Origin: Acidobacteriota bacterium
GTDB lineage: Bacteria; Acidobacteriota; Thermoanaerobaculia; Multivoradales; Multivoraceae
DNA: 64,000 bases
Assembly: GCA_011525365.1 (NCBI GenBank)
Contig: WTGQ01000002.1
Location: forward strand, 409,064-473,063
Direction of reading: 5' to 3'
Below the pieces are notes generated by a model. It was not told where the DNA came from and did not search any database. It saw nothing but the letters and a program-made list of their open reading frames with translations. Position 1 is the stretch's first letter. Each line of letters begins with the position of its first letter. Of this stretch, positions 14,968 to 24,186 are shown piece by piece. The translations under genes and the position numbers were made by a program.

Positions 14968-17682
14968 CTACTCAGCCTCCAGCGCCTGACGTGGGTCGGC
15001 GCGAGAGGCCCGGCGGGCTGGCAGGAACGAGGCCATCACGGCGATTGCCAGGAGCACCAGCGCGGCGGCGACGAAGGCCAGCGGGTCGCGGGGAGTTCGG
15101 CCGTCGAAGAGCAGCGGTTCGACGAACCTGCCGGCCCACAGCGCGGCGAGCGTACCGGCTACGACGCCGGCGGCGGCCAGGGAGAAGCCACGGGTCAGCA
15201 CCATGCGCAGGAGGCGGGACGCCCTGGCGCCAAGCGCCCGACGGATGCCGAACTCGAGTTCACGCTGCCGTACGCCGAAGGCGATGACCGCGTAGAGGCC
15301 GATGGCGGCGAGCAAGACCGCTAGCGCGGCGGAAGCACCGAACAGACGGGTTCCGATCCTCCACGTTTCGATCTGTGACGCGAAGATGGCGGGAAGGCTC
15401 TGTACAGTGTGGCGCGGAAGATCCGGGAACAGGTCCGCCAGGATGCTGAGCACCGGCGCCACGACCGTTCCGGGGCTGTTCCGGGTGCGGACGATCAGCA
15501 CACGCTGGCTGGCGGCGAATCCAGATAGCGGCGCGATCGCTGTCGTCTGGGAGATAGGCAGGAAGTAGACCGGATGGCTGTCGGTGGCCAGTAGACCCCA
15601 CTCGATCGCAGACTCCACGACGCCGACCACCGTCGTGCAGTCGGTCGCCTCGCTGCCGACGAAAAGGCACCGGCCGACCGGGTTCCGGCTCGGCCAGGCC
15701 TGCTGGGCGAAGGTCTCGTCGACGACCGCGACCTTCTGGGTGTCTGCGCGGTCCCACTCGTTGAAGCCGCGGCCCTCAAGGACCTCCAGGCCCGCCACGT
15801 CGAAGAAGTTGGTTGACGTGAGATTGACGTAAGGGCCGTAGCGGAACGGCGGGCGGTCGTGTCCTTCCACGCGGAGGCCACCGCCCGCCGCGGCGCTCCC
15901 CATGGGCGTGTTCGTACCTTGGGCCACCTCCGTCACTCCTGGCAAGTTCCGAACCCGGGCGTCCATGGCACTGATCGTGCTCTCGTCGAGCGGGCTACCG
16001 CCGAAGTCTCCCAGTTCAATCGTCAGCAGGTGTTCCTTTGCGTAGCCGATGTCCACCTGGCGTGCCGCTTCGAACGATCGGTAGAAGACGGCAGTCCCGC
16101 TGAGGAGGACCAGCGACAACGCGGCCTGGACGACGATGAGGCCGGTGCGGACCGGCGTTCCGAATGGGCTGGTGCCTCGCGAGCTGTCGAGTCTCTCGAT
16201 CTGCCGGCTCCGCGCCGCGTACACGGCGGGCGCAATGGCCGCGCAGAGTCCGACCGCAAGCACGGCGAACCCCGTGAAGCCGACAGCCGTGACGTTCAGC
16301 GCGTCCACGGCTCTCTGATGTCCTGGCAGCAGCGTGAGGCGCAGGGCGCGGCCGACAACCGCGGCCACGATCAACGCGATGGCGCCGGAGACCGTGGCGA
16401 GCACCAGACTCTCGATCGCGAGGAGGCGCGCTACGCCCCGTCTTCCCGCGCCGATTGCGTAGCGTACGGCTAGTTCGCGACGACGGGCCGCCACCCTCAC
16501 CGACAGAAGGTTGGACATGTTGACGGTCGCAATGAGGAGGACCAGCAGCGTGACGCCGCCTACAACAAGAGTCAGGCGCATCTGGCCGGGCAAGGAGGAG
16601 GGACCTCGGGTCCTCAGGATGGGGCCGAGCGCCACTGTCGCCTCGGGGTCCCGCGAGCGTCCGAGCGGTGAGTCGGCGCGTGCCGCCCGGACTGCGGCGG
16701 TCGCCGCGGCGCCGGCGGCTTCGACAGTCTGACCGGCCGGCAGCCGGACCAACACTGTCAGGTAGAAGCCGGTTCCGAATCGTCGCCAGTTGTCACCGCG
16801 GCGGCCCGTTACCGCCGGTTCCAGGGGCAGCCAGACGTCGGCCCCGTTCGGATCCGGTCCGGAGAAGCCTGGCGGCAGCACGCCGACGACGAGATACGTG
16901 ACGTCGTCGAACTCGAGTATCGCGCCAAGTGCTTCCTGCGGACTGGCGAACCTCTCTCGCTGGTAGCCGTGGCTGACCACGGCGATGGGCGTCGCCGTCG
17001 CGTCGTCGTCCTCGGGGCGGATCAATCGCCCGATGGCGGGCTCTACCCCCAGGAGATCCAGGAACTCTCCCGTGACCCAGGAAACCCTGAGGTTCTCGGC
17101 GGTTTGACCGCGTCCGTTCGGCGTGAACCGGGGCGCCGTGTAGCCCGCGACCGCGCCGGTGGTCGCGTTATCGGCGCCCAGCGCGCTGAACTCGGGCCAC
17201 TGCATCCGGTCGCGAGCAACGGTGGGACCTGTGAAGGCCCCGCGATTCTCCCAGTCGTCGCGCTCGCTCAGCCAGACGCGACGAACGGCGTCCGAGTCCT
17301 CGATGTGGGGTGGCACCTGGAGAAAGAGGCGCGAGAGCATCTCGTACATGGGCGCGTTCAGTCCGATGCCCAGAGCCATCGTGAGGACCACCGCACAGGT
17401 GTAGCCGGTATTGCGTCGCATCATCCGGAACGCGGAGCCGACGTCCTTGAAGAGGCGCTCCGCGGGCGCCCAGCCCCATGCCTCGCGGGTCAGTTCGCGA
17501 GTCAGCAGGACGTTGCCGAAGTCGCGCTGTGCCTCGGCGCGCGCCTGTTCAGGAGCCAGGCCGGCGTCGAGCCGTTCTTCCGCTTCCATGGCGAGATGGA
17601 AGTGGATCTCCTCGTCCAGCTCGGCGTCCTTGCGTCGCCGGGACCAGATCGAACGGAGACGGTTGAAGAGGAGGCGCAGCAT
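14968..17682 (-). CDS. ADOP-type ABC transporter permease (MacB/FtsX family), first copy
   Basis: About 904 aa, collinear with the downstream paralogue over its full length: prefix domain (RRRKDAELDEEIHFHLAMEAEE), MacB periplasmic domains and two FtsX bundles with near-identical C-termini (DPLAFVAAALVLLAIAVMASFLPARRA). Identity between the two is high in the TM regions and lower in the periplasmic loops, suggesting an old tandem duplication with separate substrates. The ATG is preferred over the GTG one codon upstream because GGGAG lies about 8 nt before it. It follows the padR-type gene by 16 nt and is probably co-transcribed with it, hence under PadR control. Confidence 0.88.
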   Translation of the reverse strand: MLRLLFNRLRSIWSRRRKDAELDEEIHFHLAMEAEERLDAGLAPEQARAEAQRDFGNVLLTRELTREAWGWAPAERLFKDVGSAFRMMRRNTGYTCAVVLTMALGIGLNAPMYEMLSRLFLQVPPHIEDSDAVRRVWLSERDDWENRGAFTGPTVARDRMQWPEFSALGADNATTGAVAGYTAPRFTPNGRGQTAENLRVSWVTGEFLDLLGVEPAIGRLIRPEDDDATATPIAVVSHGYQRERFASPQEALGAILEFDDVTYLVVGVLPPGFSGPDPNGADVWLPLEPAVTGRRGDNWRRFGTGFYLTVLVRLPAGQTVEAAGAAATAAVRAARADSPLGRSRDPEATVALGPILRTRGPSSLPGQMRLTLVVGGVTLLVLLIATVNMSNLLSVRVAARRRELAVRYAIGAGRRGVARLLAIESLVLATVSGAIALIVAAVVGRALRLTLLPGHQRAVDALNVTAVGFTGFAVLAVGLCAAIAPAVYAARSRQIERLDSSRGTSPFGTPVRTGLIVVQAALSLVLLSGTAVFYRSFEAARQVDIGYAKEHLLTIELGDFGGSPLDESTISAMDARVRNLPGVTEVAQGTNTPMGSAAAGGGLRVEGHDRPPFRYGPYVNLTSTNFFDVAGLEVLEGRGFNEWDRADTQKVAVVDETFAQQAWPSRNPVGRCLFVGSEATDCTTVVGVVESAIEWGLLATDSHPVYFLPISQTTAIAPLSGFAASQRVLIVRTRNSPGTVVAPVLSILADLFPDLPRHTVQSLPAIFASQIETWRIGTRLFGASAALAVLLAAIGLYAVIAFGVRQRELEFGIRRALGARASRLLRMVLTRGFSLAAAGVVAGTLAALWAGRFVEPLLFDGRTPRDPLAFVAAALVLLAIAVMASFLPARRASRADPRQALEAE

Positions 17683-17698
17683 CACCTGGTCTCCCGGC

Positions 17699-18040
17699 TC
17701 AGTCCGCCGGACGCAGCACCCTGGTCACGGCAACCGAGAGTTGCTGCCACCGCGACTGCTCGACGGCGAGCTGCCGGCGGCCGGTTCCGGTGAGGCGGTA
17801 GTACCTGGCGCGCTTGCCCTTGTCGGAGGTCTTCCACTGCGCCGCGATCCAGCCGCGCGCCTCCAGTCGGTGCAGCGCCGGATAGAGCGAGCCGGTCTCG
17901 ATGCGGAGAGCGTCTTCCGACACGCGCTGAATGTGCCCGGCGATCGCGTGGCCGTGCGCCGGGCCGTAGACGAGCGTGCGCAGGATGAGCAGGTCCAGGG
18001 TTCCGTAGAGAAGCTGGTTGCGGGGACTTGCCGGCGTCAT
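17699..18040 (-). CDS. PadR family transcriptional repressor
   Basis: 113-aa winged-helix regulator. The sequence LLYGTLDLLILRTLVYGPAHGHAIAGHI is the canonical PadR start, followed by GSLYPALHRLEARGWI (recognition helix and wing) and the basic DKGKRARYYRLTGTGRRQL segment. It is the first gene of the minus-strand operon with the two ADOP permeases and starts inside one arm of a perfect 14-nt inverted repeat shared with the divergent ABC ATPase gene. PadR proteins of this size commonly regulate drug or cell-envelope efflux systems and themselves. Confidence 0.93.
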   Translation of the reverse strand: MTPASPRNQLLYGTLDLLILRTLVYGPAHGHAIAGHIQRVSEDALRIETGSLYPALHRLEARGWIAAQWKTSDKGKRARYYRLTGTGRRQLAVEQSRWQQLSVAVTRVLRPAD

Positions 18041-18082
18041 GGTGTAGACAAGCTACTCCATATGACGTAGATTGTCTACACC

Positions 18083-18085
<3 letters not shown>
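18038..18085. promoter_or_regulatory. 48-bp palindromic bidirectional promoter/operator between padR-type and ABC ATPase genes
   Basis: Two perfect 14-nt arms, CATGGTGTAGACAA (18038-18051) and TTGTCTACACCATG (18072-18085), flank a 20-nt centre and include both start codons. Each strand has a -35-like TAGACA in the arm, a 17-nt spacer and a -10-like hexamer (TAGATT at 18068-18073 for the plus strand; TAGCTT for the minus strand) ending 9 nt before the ATG. Neither start codon has a properly spaced Shine-Dalgarno, so both transcripts may be leaderless. The TGTAGACA/TGTCTACA arms are good PadR dimer sites, so repressor binding would block both promoters. Seen in sequence; function inferred. Confidence 0.75.
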
Positions 18086-18753
<668 letters not shown>

Positions 18754-18754
<1 letters not shown>

Positions 18755-20007
18755 TGGACGTCGCGAGACCGGACCTGGCGCGGAAGAAGAAGGTCCGCCG
18801 GGTGACGTACTACTCCCTCGGAGGCTTCCTGCTCGTGCTGGTCACGCTCGGTCTGCAGCAGGTACAGCCGTCGGCGCCGCGCGTCGACCGGGAGGCGCTC
18901 TACATCGATACGGTGCGGCGCGGGCCGATGGTGAGGGAAGTGCGTGGCCGGGGAACGCTGGTGCCGGAGAACATCCGGTGGATTCCGGCGACGACGGAAG
19001 GCACCGTCGAGAGGATCGTGATCGATCCCGGCGCCGAGGTGACGCCGGACTCGGTGATCGTCGAACTGAGCAACCCGGAACTCGAGCACCAGGCGCGGGA
19101 GGCCGAGTTGAACCTCCGCGCCGCCGAGGCCCGGTACGAGAACCGGAAGGTGGAACTCGAGAGCGAACTGCTGATGCAGCGCGCGGGGCTGGCAAGCGTG
19201 GAGGCTGCGCTCGTCGTGGCCCGGCTCGAGGCGGACGCCGATGCCGAGCTGGCGAAGGACGGTCTGGCTTCGGCCATCGAACTCCAGCGCGCGCAGGCGT
19301 CGAAGCGGGAACAGGAGACGCGCTTCGCGCTGGAGGAGGAGCGTCTCGGCATCGCGGAAACGACGAAGGCGGCCAAGCTCGCGGTCGAGCGGGCGGAAGT
19401 GGATCGTCTACGCGCGATCTGGCAACTCCGGCTCGACCAGGTCGCGGCCCTGCAGGTCCGTGCCGGCATGCACGGCGTCCTCCAGCAGGTGCCGGTCGAG
19501 GAGGGGCAGCGCGTTTCCGCGGGGACGAGTCTGGCCCGCGTCGGCGACCCGACCGCGCTGAAAGCCGAGCTGCGGATCGCCGAGACGCAGGCGAAGGACG
19601 TTCAGATCGGGCAGATCGCCTCGGTCGACACGCGGAACGGGATCGTCCCCGGCAGGGTGGTCAGAATCGATCCGGCGGTCGAGGAAGGGACGGTGACGGT
19701 CGACGTCGCGCTGGAAGGCGATCTTCCGCGCGGGGCCCGGCCCGATCTGACGGTGGCCGGCACGATCGAACTCGAACGGCTCGAGGATGTTGTCTTCGTC
19801 GGTCGGCCCGTCGTCGGTCAGGAAGAGAGCGAGGTCGGTCTCTTCCGTCTGTACGGCGAAGGGAACGGCGCTACCCGAACACGCGTGCTCCTGGGCAGAA
19901 GCTCCGCGAACACGATCGAGGTGCTGGACGGGCTGGTTCCGGGCGAGCAGGTGGTCCTGTCGGACATGTCCGGCTGGGACGAGTTCGACCGCCTCCGCAT
20001 CGACTGA
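18754..20007 (+). CDS. HlyD/MacA-like periplasmic adaptor protein
   Basis: 417-aa membrane-fusion protein. One N-terminal TM helix (VTYYSLGGFLLVLVTLGLQQV) anchors it to the inner membrane; the chain then has a lipoyl half motif (RGRGTLVPENIRWIPATTEGTVERIVIDPGAEV), a long coiled coil (about residues 105-235, EAELNLRAAEARYENRKVELE and onward), the second lipoyl half (RAGMHGVLQQVPVEEGQRV) and beta-barrel/membrane-proximal domains. Such adaptors link a MacB-type transporter to an outer-membrane channel. The start overlaps the ATPase stop. No TolC homologue follows. Confidence 0.88.
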
Positions 20008-20018
20008 GGAGGGCGGTC

Positions 20019-20195
20019 CTACCCCATGAAGAAGCCCTTGCGGTGTGAGACGCCGAGGACCTTCTTGCACAGCGCGCAGAAGTAGACGTAGCGCTTGCCC
20101 AGGATTCCCGAGATCTCCCGGAAGTAGATACTCACGGGATGCTCGCAGTGCGGGCACAGGGGTGTGATGTCGTTGCGTTCTTCAGCTCGAATCAA
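20019..20195 (-). CDS. small zinc-ribbon protein coupled to the sulfotransferase gene
   Basis: A 58-aa protein with a TTG start, found by the strong GGAGAGGAG Shine-Dalgarno 8 nt upstream and a TTGA overlap with the sulfotransferase stop codon. It contains CPHC and CALC separated by 22 residues (LCPHCEHPV and YVYFCALCKKVLGVSH), a two-knuckle zinc-ribbon pattern, and ends in HRKGFFMG. I do not recognise a functional name. It might be a cytoplasmic metal-binding partner or regulator; translational coupling suggests a link with the sulfotransferase. Confidence 0.7.
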   Translation of the reverse strand: MIRAEERNDITPLCPHCEHPVSIYFREISGILGKRYVYFCALCKKVLGVSHRKGFFMG

Positions 20196-21367
20196 GGGTT
20201 TGTCTCCTCTCCTCTTGGTTTCGTTGGTCCTTGGTTCGGCGGCCGGTAGCCCCAGGCCTCCACCGCGAATCCCCACTTCCGGTCGACGACGTCGATCGTC
20301 TCCGGGTCGATCCGGTAGGCGTTCTTGCGATAGCCCGACAAGGTGCCCAGGTAGTCGCCGATCGGCTGGCGGGCCCGCGCCCACCCGGGCAGCGCCAGCT
20401 CGTCGTACAGCCGCTCGAGTTCCGCCATGGGTGCTCGTTCGAGATCCTCGAAACGAACTTCGGCAAGATTTCCCTTCGGGATCGACTCCCGGTCCTTCAT
20501 GTACTGCCTCATCATCGCGGCGTAGGAGTCGAGCATGCTGGCGACCACATCTTCGGGATCCGCGTCCTCCAGTTGACAGATCGGCAGCACGTGCCGGTAC
20601 AGGTTCGTCATCGACCGGTAGACGACGTAGGGATTTCGCACGATGTGGATGAACTTCGCGTCGGGAAACATGCGCAGGAGTTGGGTGGTGCGGCCGAGAT
20701 TGGTAGGGCCCTTGAGCACGAGCCGGCGACCTCCCGAGGCCAGCGTGGCCTTGCGCAGCACGTCGAGATAGGCGCGTTCCCACCGCGCCATCTCGGAACC
20801 GGTCAGCCGCATCGTGGCGTACTTCTCCTGGTACTCCCTCGCCCGGTTGGGGAAGGAGAGGTGGTGCACGAACGACAGGTGCGACGTGTTGGCGAGCGCG
20901 ATCTCTTCCTCCTGGGGCAGCTCGACGGACACGGCCATGTTGTCCATCGGGCGCGTCGCCGGCATCCCGTTGGCGACGAGGCGCTCCAGCCGGCCGCGCG
21001 CGACCAGGAACATCGGTGCCGCGATCGCCTGGAAGGTCGAGACGATGCCCAAACCCGGATCCTGGGCGAGCAGGTTGTGCAGGTGCGTCGTGCCCGAGCG
21101 GCCGAAGCCGTGGACGTACAGAGGCGCCTCGTCGATGGCGACCCGCGCCATCCTCGACGGGCCGTAGCGGAGGCGCTCGGCGACCCGGAGCGGAGTCATC
21201 AGGGTGCTGATCGCCAGCACCTTCGCCAGCTTGCCCCAGTACCGCGGCGGCACGCCGCCGTTGTTGGTGATCAGCCGCAGCCAGACCCCGAGCGGCGCCA
21301 TCGAGAACACATGCTGCCCGGAGTTCCCGGCGGTTTCCACGGCTCTCATGCTAGTGCCCGATTGCAC
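20192..21367 (-). CDS. sulfotransferase family protein
   Basis: 391-aa cytoplasmic PAPS-dependent sulfotransferase. The 5'-phosphosulfate loop is YVHGFGRSGTTHLHNLL (residues about 84-100) and the 3'-phosphate motif is FIHIVRNPYVVYRSM (about 239-253). The subgroup resembles bacterial proteins annotated simply as sulfotransferase (Sulfotransfer_3) acting on unknown lipids, sugars or small molecules. It has an N-terminal extension of about 80 residues with no signal peptide. The stop overlaps the start of the zinc-ribbon gene. Divergent from the DUF1214-like gene. Confidence 0.88.
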   Translation of the reverse strand: MQSGTSMRAVETAGNSGQHVFSMAPLGVWLRLITNNGGVPPRYWGKLAKVLAISTLMTPLRVAERLRYGPSRMARVAIDEAPLYVHGFGRSGTTHLHNLLAQDPGLGIVSTFQAIAAPMFLVARGRLERLVANGMPATRPMDNMAVSVELPQEEEIALANTSHLSFVHHLSFPNRAREYQEKYATMRLTGSEMARWERAYLDVLRKATLASGGRRLVLKGPTNLGRTTQLLRMFPDAKFIHIVRNPYVVYRSMTNLYRHVLPICQLEDADPEDVVASMLDSYAAMMRQYMKDRESIPKGNLAEVRFEDLERAPMAELERLYDELALPGWARARQPIGDYLGTLSGYRKNAYRIDPETIDVVDRKWGFAVEAWGYRPPNQGPTKPRGEETNP

Positions 21368-21423
21368 CGGCCGGTTCCATCCAACAACATGGGCCGCATG
21401 TGCCTCAAACGTGAGAACCAGCC

Positions 21424-22710
21424 ATGAAGATCCTCCTCTACTGCCTGGCGGCCGTCGTCGTCATCGTGCTGGCGCTGTACTTCGCGTTCTTCTTCAACCC
21501 CCAGACGGAGGCGCAGGAGGAGATGAACGCGGCCTGGAGTCGGTTCGCCGAGGAGGTCGGGGAGATGGGCCGGGCCATCGAGAGCGCGCCCTTCAATCGC
21601 GACGAACAGACGGCCGCCGCGGGATACCGGCACCTCGCGCGCTTTCTCTCGACCTTCCTGGCCGACTTTACGGACCTGCGGAATCCGGACTACCCGCAGT
21701 TCGCGCGCTTCCCCAACAGCGTCGCCCGCATCGGCTGGGACAACCCGGACAATCCCTATCTCGCGTTTGCCGTACGTGGCGACCACGTGTACCGGTTGCG
21801 TGGAAACACGACCAACTTCGACCTCGTCACGATCAACGTCTACAGCGGCATGCTCGGCCATACGCCGATAAGGAAGATCCGTACGGTTTCGAGCATCGCC
21901 TCGGACGATCTCGATGTCGACGAGAACGGCGACTTCGTCCTGACGCTAAGTGCCGTACGGGCCGAAGGAGACTGGCTCAAGCTGGAACCGGACGCTTACA
22001 TCGTCGTCATCCGACGCCTTGTCTCCGACTGGGAGAAGACGGACGAGGGTCTGTGGGAGGTCGTGAACTTGACGACGCTGGGCACCGGCGCCCCTCGCCC
22101 GACGCCCGAGTCGGTCGCCCGGTCGCTGGACGACGCCGCGACCCAGACGCGCTCCCTGCGGCAGTTGCTGACCCTCGTGCATCGGATCACGTTTCAGCTC
22201 GCGCTCCGGCCCAACACGGTTTCGGAACCCGCCGAGGCCGACCCGAACCTGCCGATGGCGGACGCCTTCCAGGCGGCTTCCCGGGGCTACTTCCGTCTGG
22301 AGGAGAACGAAGCCCTGCTGGTAGACGTTCCGGTCGCCGACTGCCGGTACACGAACATCCAGCTCGCCAATCCGTGGATGGAGTCGCTCGATTACGCCAG
22401 CCACCAGTCGAGCCTGAATCACCGTACCGCGCATGCGGACGCCGATGGCCGCGTGCGCTACGTCATCAGCAGCCGGGATCCGGGCGTCCAGAACTGGCTG
22501 GACACCGCCGGCTGGGCCGAGGGGTCGCTCTGCGCCCGGTGGACGTACTGCAGCGAGTACCCGACCGGGATCTCAGCGCAGGTGGTGAGGCTGGACGAAC
22601 TGGATCGATACCTGCCCCCCGAAACGGTGAGAGTCGATCCCGCGGAACGCGCGCGGATCATCGCGGCGCGGCAGGCCGCGATCAGCCGTCGGTATGCGGG
22701 CGGCTCCTAA
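21424..22710 (+). CDS. membrane-anchored DUF1214-like protein
   Basis: 428-aa protein with one N-terminal TM/signal segment (LLYCLAAVVVIVLALYFAFFF) and a large extracytoplasmic part. The C-terminal half has DUF1214 features: NIQLANPWMESLDYASHQSSLN, DADGRVRYVISSRDPGVQNWLDT and WAEGSLCARWTY. The middle DNPDNPYLAFAVRGDHVYRLRGNT is also shared by this group. The family's function is unknown. The start ATG is not preceded by a clear Shine-Dalgarno. Its stop overlaps the convergent DUF1501 gene by 4 nt. Confidence 0.75.
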   Translation: MKILLYCLAAVVVIVLALYFAFFFNPQTEAQEEMNAAWSRFAEEVGEMGRAIESAPFNRDEQTAAAGYRHLARFLSTFLADFTDLRNPDYPQFARFPNSVARIGWDNPDNPYLAFAVRGDHVYRLRGNTTNFDLVTINVYSGMLGHTPIRKIRTVSSIASDDLDVDENGDFVLTLSAVRAEGDWLKLEPDAYIVVIRRLVSDWEKTDEGLWEVVNLTTLGTGAPRPTPESVARSLDDAATQTRSLRQLLTLVHRITFQLALRPNTVSEPAEADPNLPMADAFQAASRGYFRLEENEALLVDVPVADCRYTNIQLANPWMESLDYASHQSSLNHRTAHADADGRVRYVISSRDPGVQNWLDTAGWAEGSLCARWTYCSEYPTGISAQVVRLDELDRYLPPETVRVDPAERARIIAARQAAISRRYAGGS

Positions 22711-24173
22711 GCCAGGACTTCCTTGACCACTCGCGCCTTCTCGACCCCGGTCAGCCGGGCGTCCAGCCCCTGGTGCCGGTACGTGAAGCGCTCGTGGTCG
22801 ATGCCGAACAGGTGCAGGACCGTTGCCTGGAAGTCGTGGATGTGGACCGGATCCTTGACGATGTTGTAGGAGAAATCGTCGGTCTCGCCGTGGACGACGC
22901 CGCCCTTCACCCCGCCGCCGGCCATCCAGATGCTGAAGCAGCGCGGGTGGTGGTCGCGGCCGTAGTTGTCCGCGGTCAGGGCCCCCTGCGAGTAGATCGT
23001 GCGTCCGAACTCGCCGCCCCAGATGACCAGGGTCTCGTCGAAGAGGCTGCGTTCTTTCAGGTCCTGGATCAGCGCCCAGGCGGCCCGGTCGACGTCACGG
23101 GCCTGGGCAGGCAGCACCGTCGGCAGGAGGGAGTGGACGTCCCAGCCGCGGTGGTAGATCTGCACGAAGCGCACGCCGCGCTCGACCAGACGCCGGGCCA
23201 TCAAGGCCGCGTTCTGGAACTTGCCGGGCTCCCGGGCTTCCTCGCCCCAGCGTTCCCAGGTGCGCTCCGGCTCACTCGAGAGGTCCGCCATCTCGGGCAC
23301 CGAGGACTGCATGCGGAAGGCCATCTCGTACTGCTCGATGCGGGCGAGGGTCTCCGGGTCGCCGACCTGAGCGTGGCGCAGCCGGTTCAGCTCGCTCATG
23401 CCGTCGAGCACCCGCCGCCGGACGTCCGGCGAGACGCCGTGCGGGTCCTTGAGGTAGAGCACCGGCTCGGCGCCGGTCTGGAGCCCCACGCCTGCGTACT
23501 CGGGGGAAAGGAAGCCGGCGCTCCAGAGCTTCGCCGAGATCGCCTGAAGGCCCGCCGCCGGGTGGCTGCGCTCCGCGTTCATCACGACGAAGGTGGGCAG
23601 ATCCTCGTTCATGCTGCCGAGGCCGTACGCGAACCAGGAGCCGATGCACGGCCGGCCCGGGATCTGCTGGCCGGTCTGGATGAAGGTGATGCCCGGCTCG
23701 TGGTTGATCGCGTCGGTGTGCATCGAGCGGATGATCGCGATGTCGTCCGCCATGCTGGCCGTGTGCGGCAGGAGCTCGGAGAACCAGGTGCCGTTCTCGC
23801 CGTGCTGTGAGAACTCGAAGACGGATGGCGCGATCGGGAAGCGCGACTGACCGGAGGTCATCGTCGTCAGCCGCTGCCCCTGCCGGATCGAGTCGGGAAG
23901 ATCCTGGTCGAAGTACTCCTTCATTCTCGGCTTGTAGTCGAGCAGGTCCATCTGCGGCGGTGCGCCCATCATGTGGAGGTAGATGCACTGCTTCGCCTTC
24001 GGCGCGAAGTGCGGCAGATCGGGCAGGCCGCCGAACCGGTCACGGGCAACAGGCAGCGCGAAGACGTCCTCGGCCATCAGGCTGGCCAGGGCCAGGCCGC
24101 CGATCCCGCGGGCCGCGGTGCCGAAGAACTGGCGCCTCGTCTCGGCTCGAACGGTTTCCTTGAGTGGGTCCAT
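22707..24173 (-). CDS. DUF1501 domain-containing protein (Tat-exported, sulfatase-like)
   Basis: 488-aa protein with a Tat leader (RRQFFGTAARGIGGLALASLMA) and the DUF1501 fold related to alkaline phosphatases and sulfatases. Motifs include IYLHMMGAPPQMDLLDYKP, the internal MTSGQSRFPIAPSVF and the C-terminal TLVIWGGEFGRT and DHHPRCFSIWMAGGGVKGG. DUF1501 genes nearly always follow a DUF1549/DUF1553 cytochrome gene, as here (13 nt apart). The pair is common in Planctomycetota, Verrucomicrobiota and Acidobacteriota and is suspected to act in periplasmic polysaccharide degradation, but this is not proven. Confidence 0.9.
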   Translation of the reverse strand: MDPLKETVRAETRRQFFGTAARGIGGLALASLMAEDVFALPVARDRFGGLPDLPHFAPKAKQCIYLHMMGAPPQMDLLDYKPRMKEYFDQDLPDSIRQGQRLTTMTSGQSRFPIAPSVFEFSQHGENGTWFSELLPHTASMADDIAIIRSMHTDAINHEPGITFIQTGQQIPGRPCIGSWFAYGLGSMNEDLPTFVVMNAERSHPAAGLQAISAKLWSAGFLSPEYAGVGLQTGAEPVLYLKDPHGVSPDVRRRVLDGMSELNRLRHAQVGDPETLARIEQYEMAFRMQSSVPEMADLSSEPERTWERWGEEAREPGKFQNAALMARRLVERGVRFVQIYHRGWDVHSLLPTVLPAQARDVDRAAWALIQDLKERSLFDETLVIWGGEFGRTIYSQGALTADNYGRDHHPRCFSIWMAGGGVKGGVVHGETDDFSYNIVKDPVHIHDFQATVLHLFGIDHERFTYRHQGLDARLTGVEKARVVKEVLA

Positions 24174-24186
24174 CCTTGGCCTCCGG

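Noticed and set aside
12221..17682. Recent tandem duplication of the two permease genes
   Set aside because: The copies differ throughout the periplasmic regions at both DNA and protein level, so the duplication is old and matches the usual duplicated nature of the family.
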